A stretch of 64,000 nt of DNA from Lichenibacterium minor (GTDB lineage Bacteria; Pseudomonadota; Alphaproteobacteria; Rhizobiales; Beijerinckiaceae): the NCBI RefSeq assembly GCF_004137685.1, contig NZ_QYBB01000021.1, positions 27,998 through 91,997 of the forward strand, read 5' to 3'. The translations under genes and the position numbers were made by a program. Each line of letters opens with the position of its first letter. Positions within the stretch are counted from its first letter, which is position 1. Below the pieces are notes generated by a model that did no database searches, was not told where the DNA came from, and saw nothing but the letters and a program-made list of their open reading frames with translations. Of the stretch, positions 41,670 through 50,707 are shown in pieces.

Positions 41670-43162
41670 GCGCGCGCGACTCCATCGGCCTCGTCGGCGG
41701 CGGCGTCATCGGCGCCGGCTGGGCGGCGCGCTTCCTGCTCGACGGCCACGATTGCGCGGTCTTCGACCCCGACCCGGGCCTCGCCCGCAAGCTCGACGCC
41801 GTGCTGGCCAACGCCCGCCGGGCGCGGGCGAAGCTGATGCCGGGCGTGGCCGTGCCGGAAGGGCGGCTGCGCATCGCCGCCTCGGTGGCCGACGCGGCGG
41901 CGGGCGCGAGCTTCGTCGTCGAAAGCCTGCCCGAGGTCGAGGACCTCAAGGTCCGCGTGCTCGCCGAGATCGACGCCGCGGCGGCGCCCGACGTCGTGGT
42001 CGCCTCCTCGACCTCGGGCCTGCTGCCGACGCGGCTCGCCGCCGGCATGGCGCACCCCGAGCGGCTCGTCGTCGGGCACCCGTTCAACCCGGTCTACCTG
42101 CTGCCGCTCGTCGAGGTCTGCGGCGGCGAGCGCACGGCCCCCGCCGCGCTGGACCGCGCGGCGGCGCTCTACGGACAAGTCGGCCTGCGGGTGCTGCGCG
42201 TGCGCAAGGAGGTCGACGGCTTCGTGGCCGACCGGCTGCTCGAAGCCCTGTGGCGCGAAGCCCTGTGGCTCGTCGCGGACGGCGTCGCCACCACCGAGGA
42301 GATCGACGACGCCATCCGCTACGGCGCCGGCCTGCGCTGGAGCTTCATGGGCACGTTCCTGACCTACCGGCTCGCGGGCGGGGAAGCCGGGATGCGCCAC
42401 TTCCTCGCGCAGTTCGGCCCGGCGCTGAAGCTGCCCTGGACGAAGCTCGTGGCCCCGGAGCTGACCGACGCCCTGGTCGACCGCGTGTCGGACCAGTCGG
42501 ACGCGCAGGCGGCCGGCGCGTCGATCCGCGACCTGGAGCGCAAGCGCGACGACTGCCTCGTGGCGGTGCTCTCCGGCCTGCGCGGGCAGGACTATGCGGC
42601 GGGCGCCGTGGTGGCTTCGCACGAGCGGGCGCTGCGGGGGCGGGAGCCCGCCGGCGGCGCGGCCCGCGACACGCTCCCACAGGACACCCTCCCGCAGGAC
42701 ACCCTCCCGCAGACTTGGGCCGGGGCGGTGCCGCCGGACTGGATCGACTACAACGGCCACATGACGGAGCACCGCTTCCTGCAATGCTTCGGCGAGGCCA
42801 CGGACGCGCTGCTCCGCCGCATCGGCGTCGACGCCGCCTATCTGGCGACCCGCCGCAGCTTCTACACGGTGGAAACGCACATCATGCACCGCGGCGAAGC
42901 GCGCGAAGGCGAGGCGCTCGCGGTCGACACGCAGGTGCTCGGCGCCGACGGCAAACGGCTGCACCTGTTCCACCGCCTGCGCCGCGCGGGCGACGGGACG
43001 GAGCTGGCCAGCGCCGAGCAGATGCTGCTCCACGTCGACACGGCGGCGGGGCGCAGCGTCGCGGCCGAGGGGGCGGTGCGGGACGCGATGGCGGCGCTGG
43101 CGCGGGAGCACGCGGGGATGGAGCGGCCAGAGGCGGCGGGGCGGAGCGTGGGGGTGCGCTGA
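41666..43162 (+). CDS. lcdH: L-carnitine dehydrogenase fused to a betainyl-CoA thioesterase domain
   Basis: 498 residues. The N-terminal domain (about 1-315) is a 3-hydroxyacyl-CoA dehydrogenase-type enzyme with IGLVGGGVIGAGWAARFL (NAD binding) and VGHPFNPVYLLPLVE. The C-terminal domain (about 352-480) is a hot-dog thioesterase with DWIDYNGHMTEHRFL. The linker holds three DTLPQ repeats (335-349). L-carnitine is oxidised to 3-dehydrocarnitine, and after the CdhC step the thioesterase can split betainyl-CoA to glycine betaine. Such fusions are known from rhizobial carnitine dehydrogenases. The start overlaps cdhC by 4 bases. Confidence 0.92.
   Translation: MSARDSIGLVGGGVIGAGWAARFLLDGHDCAVFDPDPGLARKLDAVLANARRARAKLMPGVAVPEGRLRIAASVADAAAGASFVVESLPEVEDLKVRVLAEIDAAAAPDVVVASSTSGLLPTRLAAGMAHPERLVVGHPFNPVYLLPLVEVCGGERTAPAALDRAAALYGQVGLRVLRVRKEVDGFVADRLLEALWREALWLVADGVATTEEIDDAIRYGAGLRWSFMGTFLTYRLAGGEAGMRHFLAQFGPALKLPWTKLVAPELTDALVDRVSDQSDAQAAGASIRDLERKRDDCLVAVLSGLRGQDYAAGAVVASHERALRGREPAGGAARDTLPQDTLPQDTLPQTWAGAVPPDWIDYNGHMTEHRFLQCFGEATDALLRRIGVDAAYLATRRSFYTVETHIMHRGEAREGEALAVDTQVLGADGKRLHLFHRLRRAGDGTELASAEQMLLHVDTAAGRSVAAEGAVRDAMAALAREHAGMERPEAAGRSVGVR
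42668..42712 (+). repeat. Three in-frame 15-base tandem repeats (DTLPQ) in the lcdH linker
   Basis: GACACGCTCCCACAG followed by two identical GACACCCTCCCGCAG units, encoding DTLPQ three times between the dehydrogenase and thioesterase domains. Two copies are identical at DNA level, so the expansion is recent. Confidence 0.95.
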
Positions 43163-43355
43163 GCGGCGGGGCGGAGACGACCTGTCTGCGCTTCCGATTC
43201 CGGGGCCGCAGTCCGGACGAGCAGCAGGCAGCGTCGCAGGGTGCGACAAGCGCCGGTTGGCGGCACGAAAGCCGGCACAGGAGCCGGCGAATGCAATGGT
43301 TTCCGTAGAAAGATCAAACCTGTGCATCCGGCATGAAAACCGGCATGATGGGCAC

Positions 43356-44540
43356 ATGGAAGTCAGCGCCATGGAGCCGATGCTGGTGGAGGAGTCCGAG
43401 CTCGCGCTCGAGGACATTGCCGCCACGCTGCTGGCCGAATCCAACGGTCTCGCCAAGCGCATGCACCCGATCCTGCGTGAGTCGGTCGGCACGCTCGTGC
43501 GGTCGATGAACTGCTATTATTCCAACCTGATCGAGGGTCACGACACCCATCCTCGCGACATCGACCGGGCCCTGGCGAACGATTTCTCGAACGAGCCGCG
43601 CAAGCGAAACCTCCAGCACGAAGCTCTCGCGCATATCCATGTGCAGAGGCTCATCGACGAGGGGCGCGATCCGCCGGTATGGCCCGCGACGTCCGCCTAC
43701 GCCTGTTGGCTTCACGAGGAGTTCTGCAGCCGGCTGCCGGACGAGTTGCTATGGGTCGAGAGTCCCGCCACGGGCGAGCGCCTGCCGGTGATCCCGGGGC
43801 GGCTCCGGGAGCGGGACGTCCAGGTGGGTCGGCACATCCCCCCACCGCACGGCGACCTCCCGCGGTTTCTGGCCCGGTTCGATCAGGCCTATGGCGCCCG
43901 CTCATCGCGCATCCGCAAGATCCAGGCGGTCGGTGCCGTGCATCACCGCTTCCTGTGGATCCACCCCTTTCTGGACGGGAACGGACGTGTCGCGCGGCTG
44001 ATGTCGCATGCTCTTCTGAAGAGGCTGGAGGTCGGCACCAGCCTTTGGTCGGTGGCACGGGGCCTCGCCAGGGAGGACGTACGATACAAGCAACTTCTGA
44101 TGGGCGCCGACAATCCTCGTGAAGGCGACCGAGACGGGAGGGGCAACCTCACCCAACGCGGCCTCATTGCCTTCGCCCGCTTCTTTTTGGAGCGCGCGGT
44201 CGACCAGGTCGGCTTCATGGGCGGGCTCATGGAGCCGGAGGCGCTCGATCGTCGGATCGAAGTGCATATCGAGGAGGAGGTACGGGCGAAGCGCCTGCCT
44301 CGCGGCAGTTTCACGGTTCTGCGCGAAGCGGTGTTAGCCGGCGAGGTGGAGCGATCGCGCGTTCCGCTCCTCACCGACTACGAGGAGCGGGCGGCACGGA
44401 AAATAACCTCGGCGCTCGTTCAGAGGGGTATGTTAGTCGGAGAGAGCAGCCGAGCACCGCTCCGGCTGGGGCTCCCCGTCGATGCCGTGGAGCGCTGGTT
44501 CCCGCGGCTCTACCCGGTGGACGCGGGAGGGCGGCCGTAG
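43356..44540 (+). CDS. Fic family protein with N-terminal autoinhibitory helix
   Basis: 394 residues. The Fic core motif is HPFLDGNGR (203-211). The inhibitory helix motif S-x-x-x-E-G is present upstream (SNLIEG, 56-61), so this is a class II (self-inhibited) AMPylase-type Fic protein. The C-terminal region has helices typical of a winged-helix segment (VLREAVLAGEVERSRV, then ERAARKITSALVQRGML). It would transfer AMP, or rarely another nucleotide, to Ser/Thr/Tyr of a target protein, or remove it. ATG 43356 is chosen; ATG 43296 in frame would add 20 residues. Codon use and base composition are less GC-biased than in the neighbours, and it sits inside the carnitine region: probably acquired. 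Confidence 0.88.
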   Translation: MEVSAMEPMLVEESELALEDIAATLLAESNGLAKRMHPILRESVGTLVRSMNCYYSNLIEGHDTHPRDIDRALANDFSNEPRKRNLQHEALAHIHVQRLIDEGRDPPVWPATSAYACWLHEEFCSRLPDELLWVESPATGERLPVIPGRLRERDVQVGRHIPPPHGDLPRFLARFDQAYGARSSRIRKIQAVGAVHHRFLWIHPFLDGNGRVARLMSHALLKRLEVGTSLWSVARGLAREDVRYKQLLMGADNPREGDRDGRGNLTQRGLIAFARFFLERAVDQVGFMGGLMEPEALDRRIEVHIEEEVRAKRLPRGSFTVLREAVLAGEVERSRVPLLTDYEERAARKITSALVQRGMLVGESSRAPLRLGLPVDAVERWFPRLYPVDAGGRP

Positions 44541-44596
44541 GGGTTCGCATCCCGCATCGCAGGCGAGACGGAGTCGACGAGGGACAGGGGCGGGAC

Positions 44597-45274
44597 GTGG
44601 CCATCGAAAATCCGAAGCTCCCACTGATGGTCGATCCAGGAGCGGCGCGGGCTCCAGGATGGATCGTCGTGCTGAACGGCGCGCCTCGGTCCGGCAAATC
44701 CAGCATCGCGGCGGCGATCCAGGAGCAGCTCGACGGCATCTGGATCAACCTCGGGGTGGACACCTATCTGCGAGCGGTCCCGGCGGCGCTGTGGCCGGCC
44801 ATCGGTCTACGCCCCGGCGGCGAAAGACCGGACATCGAAGCGCATCTGCCGATCCTCTTCGCCGCGCTCTACGACTCGGTCGCGGCCCACAGCCGGCTGG
44901 GGCTGAACGTCGTGGTCGACATCGGCCATCACGACGCCCACTCGAAACCCCTCCACCTCCTCCGCGACAGCATGCGCCGGCTGGACGGCCTGCCAGTTCC
45001 GATCGTCGGAGTGCGCTGCCCCCTTCCCACGGTCCTCGAGCGTCGTAGCCGTCCTGAAACAGGCCGGGAAGGCGTCTACGAGCGAGGCGGCGCCGACCGG
45101 CCCATTCCCGCCCCCATCCTGGCCTGGCAGGAGGCGGTCCATGCTCCGGGCATCTACGATCTCGATCTGGACACGTCCGAACTGTCGCCCCGAGCCGCCG
45201 CCGCGCTGATCGGAACTACGTTGGGAGAGGGCGTGCCCCATGCGACCGCCGCAGAACGGCTCGCGAAGGCCTGA
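44597..45274 (+). CDS. P-loop kinase, chloramphenicol phosphotransferase (Cpt)-like
   Basis: 225 residues, GTG start 44597. The P-loop GAPRSGKSS (28-36) follows WIVVLNGAP. The segment INLGVDTYLRAVPAALWP aligns with the substrate-binding stretch of Cpt proteins, and VVVDIGHHDAHSKPLHLL with the lid region. Cpt of Streptomyces phosphorylates chloramphenicol; most bacterial homologues have unknown substrates, so resistance should not be assumed. It lies 57 bases after the Fic gene on the same strand and shares its atypical codon use; the pair looks like one inserted unit. Confidence 0.8.
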   Translation: MAIENPKLPLMVDPGAARAPGWIVVLNGAPRSGKSSIAAAIQEQLDGIWINLGVDTYLRAVPAALWPAIGLRPGGERPDIEAHLPILFAALYDSVAAHSRLGLNVVVDIGHHDAHSKPLHLLRDSMRRLDGLPVPIVGVRCPLPTVLERRSRPETGREGVYERGGADRPIPAPILAWQEAVHAPGIYDLDLDTSELSPRAAAALIGTTLGEGVPHATAAERLAKA

Positions 45275-45338
45275 ACTCCCGCCTGACCACCGCCGTCGAC
45301 GACCGACCCTGCGACCATCGCCGTCGCGCCCCGCCCCC

Positions 45339-47171
45339 TCAGATCTCCATCATCCCCTTCAGGTTCCGCACCTCCGTCTGCAGCGCCTCCAGCCCCGCCG
45401 CGCCGCGCCCCTCGCCCAGCACCTCGCGCGCCGCCATCCGCTCGGTTTCGGCCACCGCGCCGGCATCCGCGGCGGCGGCCCGCGCCGCGGGCGTCACCTC
45501 GGCCGGGCGCTCCGCCGCGCCGGCCACCAGCCCGGCCGCGCCGCCGCGCTTCTGCAGGATCTCGTCGAGCCAGGTCGTGTGCATCTCGGGCACCGACAGG
45601 ATCAGCTTCTCCGTGTAGGGGTGGTAGGGCGGCGAGAAGATCTGCTCCGTCGGGCCCTGCGCGATGATCTCGCCCTTCAGCATCACGGCCGTGCGGTGCG
45701 CGATGCGCCGCACCGTGCCGAGGTCGTGGGTGATGAACACGTAGGCGAGGCCGAGCCGGTCCTGCAGGCCTTTGAGCAGCTTCAGCACCTCCTCGGCCAC
45801 CAGCGGGTCGAGCGCGGAGGTGGGCTCGTCGCAGATGATCACCTCGGGCTCGGCCGCCAGCGCGCGGGCGATGCACACCCGCTGCTTCTGCCCGCCGGAC
45901 AGCTGCCCGGGCTTGCGGTCCGCGAACTCCTCCGGCAGGCCGACGAGGCGCAACAGCTCCAGCACCCGCGCCCGCACCTCGGCGCGGCCCCGCCCGAAGA
46001 ACAGCGCCACGGGCCGGCCGATGATCTGCGCCAGCGTTTGGCGCGGGTTCAGCGCCGTGTCGGGCATCTGGTGCACCATCTGCAGGCGGCGCAGGATGTC
46101 GTTCGGGCGACGCCCCAGCGCCGGCGGCAGGCTCTTCCCCGCGAGCTCGATGTCGCCGCTCCAGCGCGGCAGCAGGCCGGTGACGATCCGCGCCATCGTG
46201 CTCTTGCCCGAGCCCGACTCGCCGACGATCGCCAGCGTTTCCCCCTTGGCGAGGTCGAAGGAGGCGTTTTTCACCACCGCGACGGCGTTCCGGGCCGCCG
46301 CGGCCGTGCCGTAGCCCGCCGTCACGTCCCGCACCCGCAGGATCGGCGGTGCCGCCCGATCGGGCACCGACAGCGTCAGGTGCTCGGCGTCGCGCCGCTC
46401 GTTGACCAGCGCCCGGCAATAGTCGGTGCGCGGGTGCTCCAGGATCTGCACCGTGTCGCCGCATTCGATCGTCTTGCCGTGGCGCAGCACCATGATGCGG
46501 TGGGCGATCTGCGCCACCACGGCGAGGTCGTGGGTGATGTAGAGGCCGGCGGTGCCGAACTCCGCGATGAGGTCGCGCAACAGCGCCAGCACCTCGATCT
46601 GCGTCGTCACGTCGAGCGCGGTGGTGGGCTCGTCGAGCACGATCACGTCCGGCCGGCAGCTCATCGCCATGGCGGCCATGACGCGCTGGAGCTGCCCGCC
46701 CGACACCTGGTGGGGATAGCGGTCCCCGATCGTGTCCGGGTTCGGCAGCTGCAGGGTGCGGAACAGCTTTTTCGCGTAGACTTCCGCTTCGGCGCGCCCC
46801 ATCACGCCGTGCACCACCGGCGCCTCGCACACTTGGTCCATCAGCGTCATGCCGGGGTTGAACGAGGCCGCGGCGCTTTGCGCGATGTAGGCGATGCTCT
46901 TGCCCCGCGTGTGGCGGCGGTAGAGGGCGGTGGAGGCGCGCAGCTCGGTCCCGGCCAGCGTGATGGTGCCGCCGGTGATCCGCATGCCGGCCCGCGCGTA
47001 AGCCATCGACGCCAAGCCGATCGTCGACTTGCCGGCCCCGGATTCGCCGATCAGCCCGAGGATCTCACCGCGCTTCAGCTCGACGTCCACGTCGTCGACG
47101 AGCACCCGGCCCGCGATGGTTTCGACCCGAAGTTTTTCGAGGCACAGGATCCGGTCGTCGGCCATCGCCAT
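45339..47171 (-). CDS. Oligopeptide/dipeptide-type ABC transporter ATP-binding protein (fused DppD-DppF)
   Basis: 610 residues with two complete ATPase domains. The first has Walker A GESGAGKST, signature VSGGQLQRVM and Walker B VIVLDEPTTALD. The second has GESGSGKST, LSGGQKQRVCIARAL and VIICDEPTSALD, with an oligopeptide-type C-terminal SPPYHPYTEKLI segment. A long Ala/Glu-rich tail ends the protein. It energises the permease pair encoded just upstream. Start ATG 47171; 4 bases separate it from the permease. Confidence 0.93.
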   Translation of the reverse strand: MAMADDRILCLEKLRVETIAGRVLVDDVDVELKRGEILGLIGESGAGKSTIGLASMAYARAGMRITGGTITLAGTELRASTALYRRHTRGKSIAYIAQSAAASFNPGMTLMDQVCEAPVVHGVMGRAEAEVYAKKLFRTLQLPNPDTIGDRYPHQVSGGQLQRVMAAMAMSCRPDVIVLDEPTTALDVTTQIEVLALLRDLIAEFGTAGLYITHDLAVVAQIAHRIMVLRHGKTIECGDTVQILEHPRTDYCRALVNERRDAEHLTLSVPDRAAPPILRVRDVTAGYGTAAAARNAVAVVKNASFDLAKGETLAIVGESGSGKSTMARIVTGLLPRWSGDIELAGKSLPPALGRRPNDILRRLQMVHQMPDTALNPRQTLAQIIGRPVALFFGRGRAEVRARVLELLRLVGLPEEFADRKPGQLSGGQKQRVCIARALAAEPEVIICDEPTSALDPLVAEEVLKLLKGLQDRLGLAYVFITHDLGTVRRIAHRTAVMLKGEIIAQGPTEQIFSPPYHPYTEKLILSVPEMHTTWLDEILQKRGGAAGLVAGAAERPAEVTPAARAAAADAGAVAETERMAAREVLGEGRGAAGLEALQTEVRNLKGMMEI

Positions 47172-47175
47172 GCCC

Positions 47176-48009
47176 TCACATCTCGGCCTGGGCGCCGGAC
47201 GGGCGCGCGTCGATCGACAGGAACCAGTCGACCACGAGGTTGATGCCCACCGTCAGCAGCGCGATGGCGGCCGCGGGATAGAGGGCGGCGGGCAGGCCGA
47301 AGGAGATGCCGCCCACGTTGTCCTTCACCATGCCGCCCCAGTCGGCATAGGGCAGCGGCACGCCGAGCCCGAGGAAGCTCAGGGCCGCGATGAACAGGAA
47401 GTTGAAGCAGAAGCGCAGGCCGAACTCGCTCATCAGCGGGGCGGCGGCGTTGGGCAGGATTTCGCGGCTGATCACCCACCACAGCCCCTCGCCGCGCATG
47501 CGCGCCACCTCGACGAAGTCGAGGGACACGAGGTTGAGGCCGAGCGCCCGGGCGAGGCGGAACACCCGGGTGGAATCGAGGCAACCGATGGTGAACACCA
47601 GCGAGAACAGCGACTGCCCGAGCACGTTGAGGATCATCAGCGCCCAGATCAGCAGCGGGATCGACAGCACCACGTCGACGGCGCGCGAGATCAGCGCGTC
47701 GACCCAGCGCCCCGCCACGGCCGCCACCAGCCCCAGCGTGATGCCGATGGCGAAGGACAGGATCGTGGTGACGAAGGCGATGCCGATCGTCATGCGGGCG
47801 CCGTAGACGAGCCGCGTGAACATGTCCCGGCCGATCTGGTCCGTGCCGAACCAGGCGGCGGCCGAAGCCGGGTCCCAGCCCCCGCCCACCACCTGGGTTT
47901 CGCCGTAGGGGGCGAGGTAGGGGCCGGCCAGCGCCACGAGGAGGTTCAGCAGGATGATGGCCAGGCCCACCACCGCGGTGAGGGGCGCCTTGTGGCCGAA
48001 GATGGTCAT
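47176..48009 (-). CDS. ABC transporter permease, DppC/OppC type
   Basis: 277 residues, six membrane helices. The BPD_transp_1 core contains the EAA-like loop (LVSLDFVEVARMRGEGLWWVI), which contacts the ATPase. The N-terminal FGTDQIGRDMFTRLVYGARM is the family hallmark. It pairs with the downstream-numbered DppB-type permease at 48023. Start ATG 48009, 13 bases from it. Confidence 0.93.
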   Translation of the reverse strand: MTIFGHKAPLTAVVGLAIILLNLLVALAGPYLAPYGETQVVGGGWDPASAAAWFGTDQIGRDMFTRLVYGARMTIGIAFVTTILSFAIGITLGLVAAVAGRWVDALISRAVDVVLSIPLLIWALMILNVLGQSLFSLVFTIGCLDSTRVFRLARALGLNLVSLDFVEVARMRGEGLWWVISREILPNAAAPLMSEFGLRFCFNFLFIAALSFLGLGVPLPYADWGGMVKDNVGGISFGLPAALYPAAAIALLTVGINLVVDWFLSIDARPSGAQAEM

Positions 48010-48022
48010 CGGGCGATCCTCC

Positions 48023-48961
48023 TCACCGGGGGTGGCGCAGGCGGGGGTTCAGCACGATCGCCATCACGTCGGCGAAGGTGTTCAGCGTGATGAAGACGCC
48101 CGCGAAGACGATGCCGCAGGCCTCGATCACCGGCACGTCGCGCTTGGACACCGCGTCGATCATGTATTGGCCGACGCCCGGGTAGGTGAACACGTTCTCC
48201 ACCACCACCACGCCCACCACGAGGTAGGCGAGGTTCAGCGCGATCACCGAGATGACGGGCGATGCGGCGTTGGGCAGGGCGTGGCGCGTCACCACGCGGG
48301 CGCGGCTGAGCCCCTTCAGGAACGCCATCTCGACATAGGCGGTCGACATGGTGGACAGCACGGAGTTGCGCGTCATGCGCAGCATGTGGGCGGTGACCAG
48401 GAAGGTGAGGGTCACGGCCGGAAGCGTCACGGCCCAGACGCGCTCGCCGAAGGGCGTGTCGGTGCCCACCGTCGCCAGCGACGGGAACCATTCGTGGTTC
48501 ACCGACAGGTTCAGGATCAAGAGGTAGCCGACGAAGAACTCCGGCATCGAGATGGCCAGCAGCGCCACGATGTTGGCGAGCCGGTCGGTCAGGCGGCCTT
48601 CGCGGATGGCGGCCAGGATGCCGAAGCCCACCGCCAGCGGCAGCGCCATCAGGGCCGCGTAGCCGGCGAGGAACAGCGTGTTCCTGAAGCGCGGCCCGAG
48701 CACTTCCACGATGTCCTGCTTGTTGGTCAGCGCCACGCCGAAGTCGCCGTGCAGCACCCCGCCGAGCCAGGCGAGGTAGCGCAGCGCCGCCGGCCGGTCG
48801 AGCCCGAGTTCGTGGCGGAAGGCCGCGAGCGTTTCGGGGGTGGCGTTCTGGCCCAGCACCGATGTGGCGGTATCGCCCGGCAGGATCTGCGTCAGCACGA
48901 AGATCACGATCGACACGACGAGCAGCGTGAGCAGCCCGAGACCGATGCGCGACAGGATCAT
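48023..48961 (-). CDS. ABC transporter permease, DppB/OppB type
   Basis: 312 residues, six membrane helices. MILSRIGLGLLTLLVVSIVI starts the protein, and IFVLTQILPGDTA is the typical DppB periplasmic region. The EAA loop is VEMAFLKGLSRARVVTRHAL. ATG 48961 fits the start best; GTG 48970 in frame is an alternative. It forms the channel with the DppC-type partner. Confidence 0.92.
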   Translation of the reverse strand: MILSRIGLGLLTLLVVSIVIFVLTQILPGDTATSVLGQNATPETLAAFRHELGLDRPAALRYLAWLGGVLHGDFGVALTNKQDIVEVLGPRFRNTLFLAGYAALMALPLAVGFGILAAIREGRLTDRLANIVALLAISMPEFFVGYLLILNLSVNHEWFPSLATVGTDTPFGERVWAVTLPAVTLTFLVTAHMLRMTRNSVLSTMSTAYVEMAFLKGLSRARVVTRHALPNAASPVISVIALNLAYLVVGVVVVENVFTYPGVGQYMIDAVSKRDVPVIEACGIVFAGVFITLNTFADVMAIVLNPRLRHPR

Positions 48962-49138
48962 GCGGATCACGAAGGGGCCTTTCGGATCACGGACGTGGAA
49001 GGACCGCGGCGGCGGCACGGCCGGCCGCCCGGCGCCCCCGAGGGGCGTGGAAGCCTCGGGCCTGCCCCGGCACGCCCCTGGGACAAGCGGGGGAACCTCA
49101 TCCCGCTCCCCGCTCGGACGGCGCCCGCTCGCGGCCGG

Positions 49139-50707
49139 TCAGGCGAACCAGGCCTTCTCGGCGGCGCGCTGGTCGGCCATGTCGTAGCGCGGGTGGGGGA
49201 CGACGCCCTTCACCTTCTTGGCATAGCCGTCGAGGTAGTCGCCGACCGCGTAGCAGATCATGCCGCCGGTGTCGGCGATCATGTGCTGGGCTTCGGCATA
49301 CATGCTCTTGCGCTTGGCGGGGTCGAGCTCGATGCGGGCCGCCACCACCAGCTTGTCGAAGCCCGGGTCGCGCCAATGCGAGTCGTTCCAGTTGGCGGTC
49401 GAGAAGAAGGTCTGCGACAGCTGCAGGTCGACGCTGGGCCGCCCGCCCCAGTAGACGGCGCAGAACGGCGCCTTGAGCCACACGTTGTCCCAATAGCCGT
49501 CGGCTGAAACGCGCTTGAGGTCGAGGTTGATGCCGGCCTTCTTCAGCGATTCCTGGAACAGCACCGCGGAATCGGTCGCCCCCGAGAAGGCGCCCTCCGA
49601 CACCTGGAGCTGCAGGGGCGGGCTGCCCGCCTTCTTGTAGAGGGAGGCCGCCCGGTCGGGGTCGTAGCTGTGCGGCGGGGTGTTCGGCACGAAATAAGGG
49701 TTCGAGGGGGCGATCAGCGTGTCGTTGCCGATCGACGCGTAGCCCTTGTAGACGGTGTCGACGATCTTCTGCCGGTCGATGCCGTATTTCAGCGCCATGC
49801 GGGTGTCGTTGGACGCGAAGCTCGGGTCGTCGCAATGCGCCACGAAGGCGAAGCGGTTGCCCGAACCCTTGCTCTGCACGACGTCGACCTTGGGGGACTT
49901 CAGCACGAAGCCGACCGTCTTCGGATCGAGGCGGTTGACGGCGTCGACCTGGCCCGAGATGAGCGCTTGCGTGCGGGCGGCGACGTCCGGGATGTAGCGG
50001 ATCTCGATGCTGTCGAACCAGGCGCGGTTCGGCTTCCAATAACGGCCGGTGTTCCGGGTCACCACCTTGACGCCGGGCTGGAAGGTTTCCAGCGCGTAGG
50101 CGCCCGTGCCGTCGGGCTTCGACCAGTCGGAGAAGCCGTTGGGCACCACGAGGACGTGGTAGTCGGACAGGTTGTAGGGGAGGTCGGCGTTGCCGGACGA
50201 GAGGGTGATGCCGACCTGGTTCGGGCCGAGCTTCCGGATGTCGGCGATGGCGCTGAGCAGGTCCTTCGCGGGCGACTTGGTTTCGCCGCGGTGCAGGTTC
50301 AGCGAATAGATGATGTCGTCGGCGTCGAGCGTCTTGCCCGAATGGAAGGTGACGCCCTTGCGCACGTCGAACACCCATTCGGTGGCGCCGGGCTTCGTGC
50401 TCCAGGATTCCAGCAGTTCGCCCGTGGCGGTGCCGTCCTGGGCGATCTCCACCATGCCGTTGAAGATCTGGTAGCCGTAGGAGATGTGGATGGAATCCGT
50501 GTAGGTGCGGAAGTCGAGGCTGTCCGAGGCGCTGCCGCCCTCCATGCCCATGCGCAGCGTGCCGCCCTTCTTGGGCGCGTCCTCGGCGCGGGCGAGGCCA
50601 CCCATCGGACCCAAGGCCAGTCCGAGCGCGCCGGCGCCCGCCAGCAGCTGTCGGCGGTCGACGATGAGGCCCGACGGGCCGGGTGACGGCGGCTCTGCAG
50701 TTTTCAT
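49139..50707 (-). CDS. ABC transporter substrate-binding protein (SBP family 5)
   Basis: 522 residues. A twin-arginine-like signal (VDRRQLLAGAGALGLALG) is followed by an SBP_bac_5 fold: GGTLRMGMEGG, SYGYQIFNGMVEIAQDG, DGTGAYALETFQPGVKVV and KYGIDRQKIVDTVYKG. It captures a peptide-like or quaternary-ammonium substrate in the periplasm. In this context carnitine or a choline-like compound is a fair guess, because the locus has no other transporter next to the catabolic genes. Start ATG 50707. It is first in the four-gene transporter operon. Confidence 0.9.
   Translation of the reverse strand: MKTAEPPSPGPSGLIVDRRQLLAGAGALGLALGPMGGLARAEDAPKKGGTLRMGMEGGSASDSLDFRTYTDSIHISYGYQIFNGMVEIAQDGTATGELLESWSTKPGATEWVFDVRKGVTFHSGKTLDADDIIYSLNLHRGETKSPAKDLLSAIADIRKLGPNQVGITLSSGNADLPYNLSDYHVLVVPNGFSDWSKPDGTGAYALETFQPGVKVVTRNTGRYWKPNRAWFDSIEIRYIPDVAARTQALISGQVDAVNRLDPKTVGFVLKSPKVDVVQSKGSGNRFAFVAHCDDPSFASNDTRMALKYGIDRQKIVDTVYKGYASIGNDTLIAPSNPYFVPNTPPHSYDPDRAASLYKKAGSPPLQLQVSEGAFSGATDSAVLFQESLKKAGINLDLKRVSADGYWDNVWLKAPFCAVYWGGRPSVDLQLSQTFFSTANWNDSHWRDPGFDKLVVAARIELDPAKRKSMYAEAQHMIADTGGMICYAVGDYLDGYAKKVKGVVPHPRYDMADQRAAEKAWFA

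Noticed and set aside
42668..42712. CRISPR-like repeat
   Set aside because: Repeats are contiguous, in frame and have no spacers; they are coding tandem repeats.
44597..45274. Chloramphenicol resistance gene
   Set aside because: Only similar to Cpt in P-loop and lid regions; most homologues are of unknown substrate, so resistance is not claimed.
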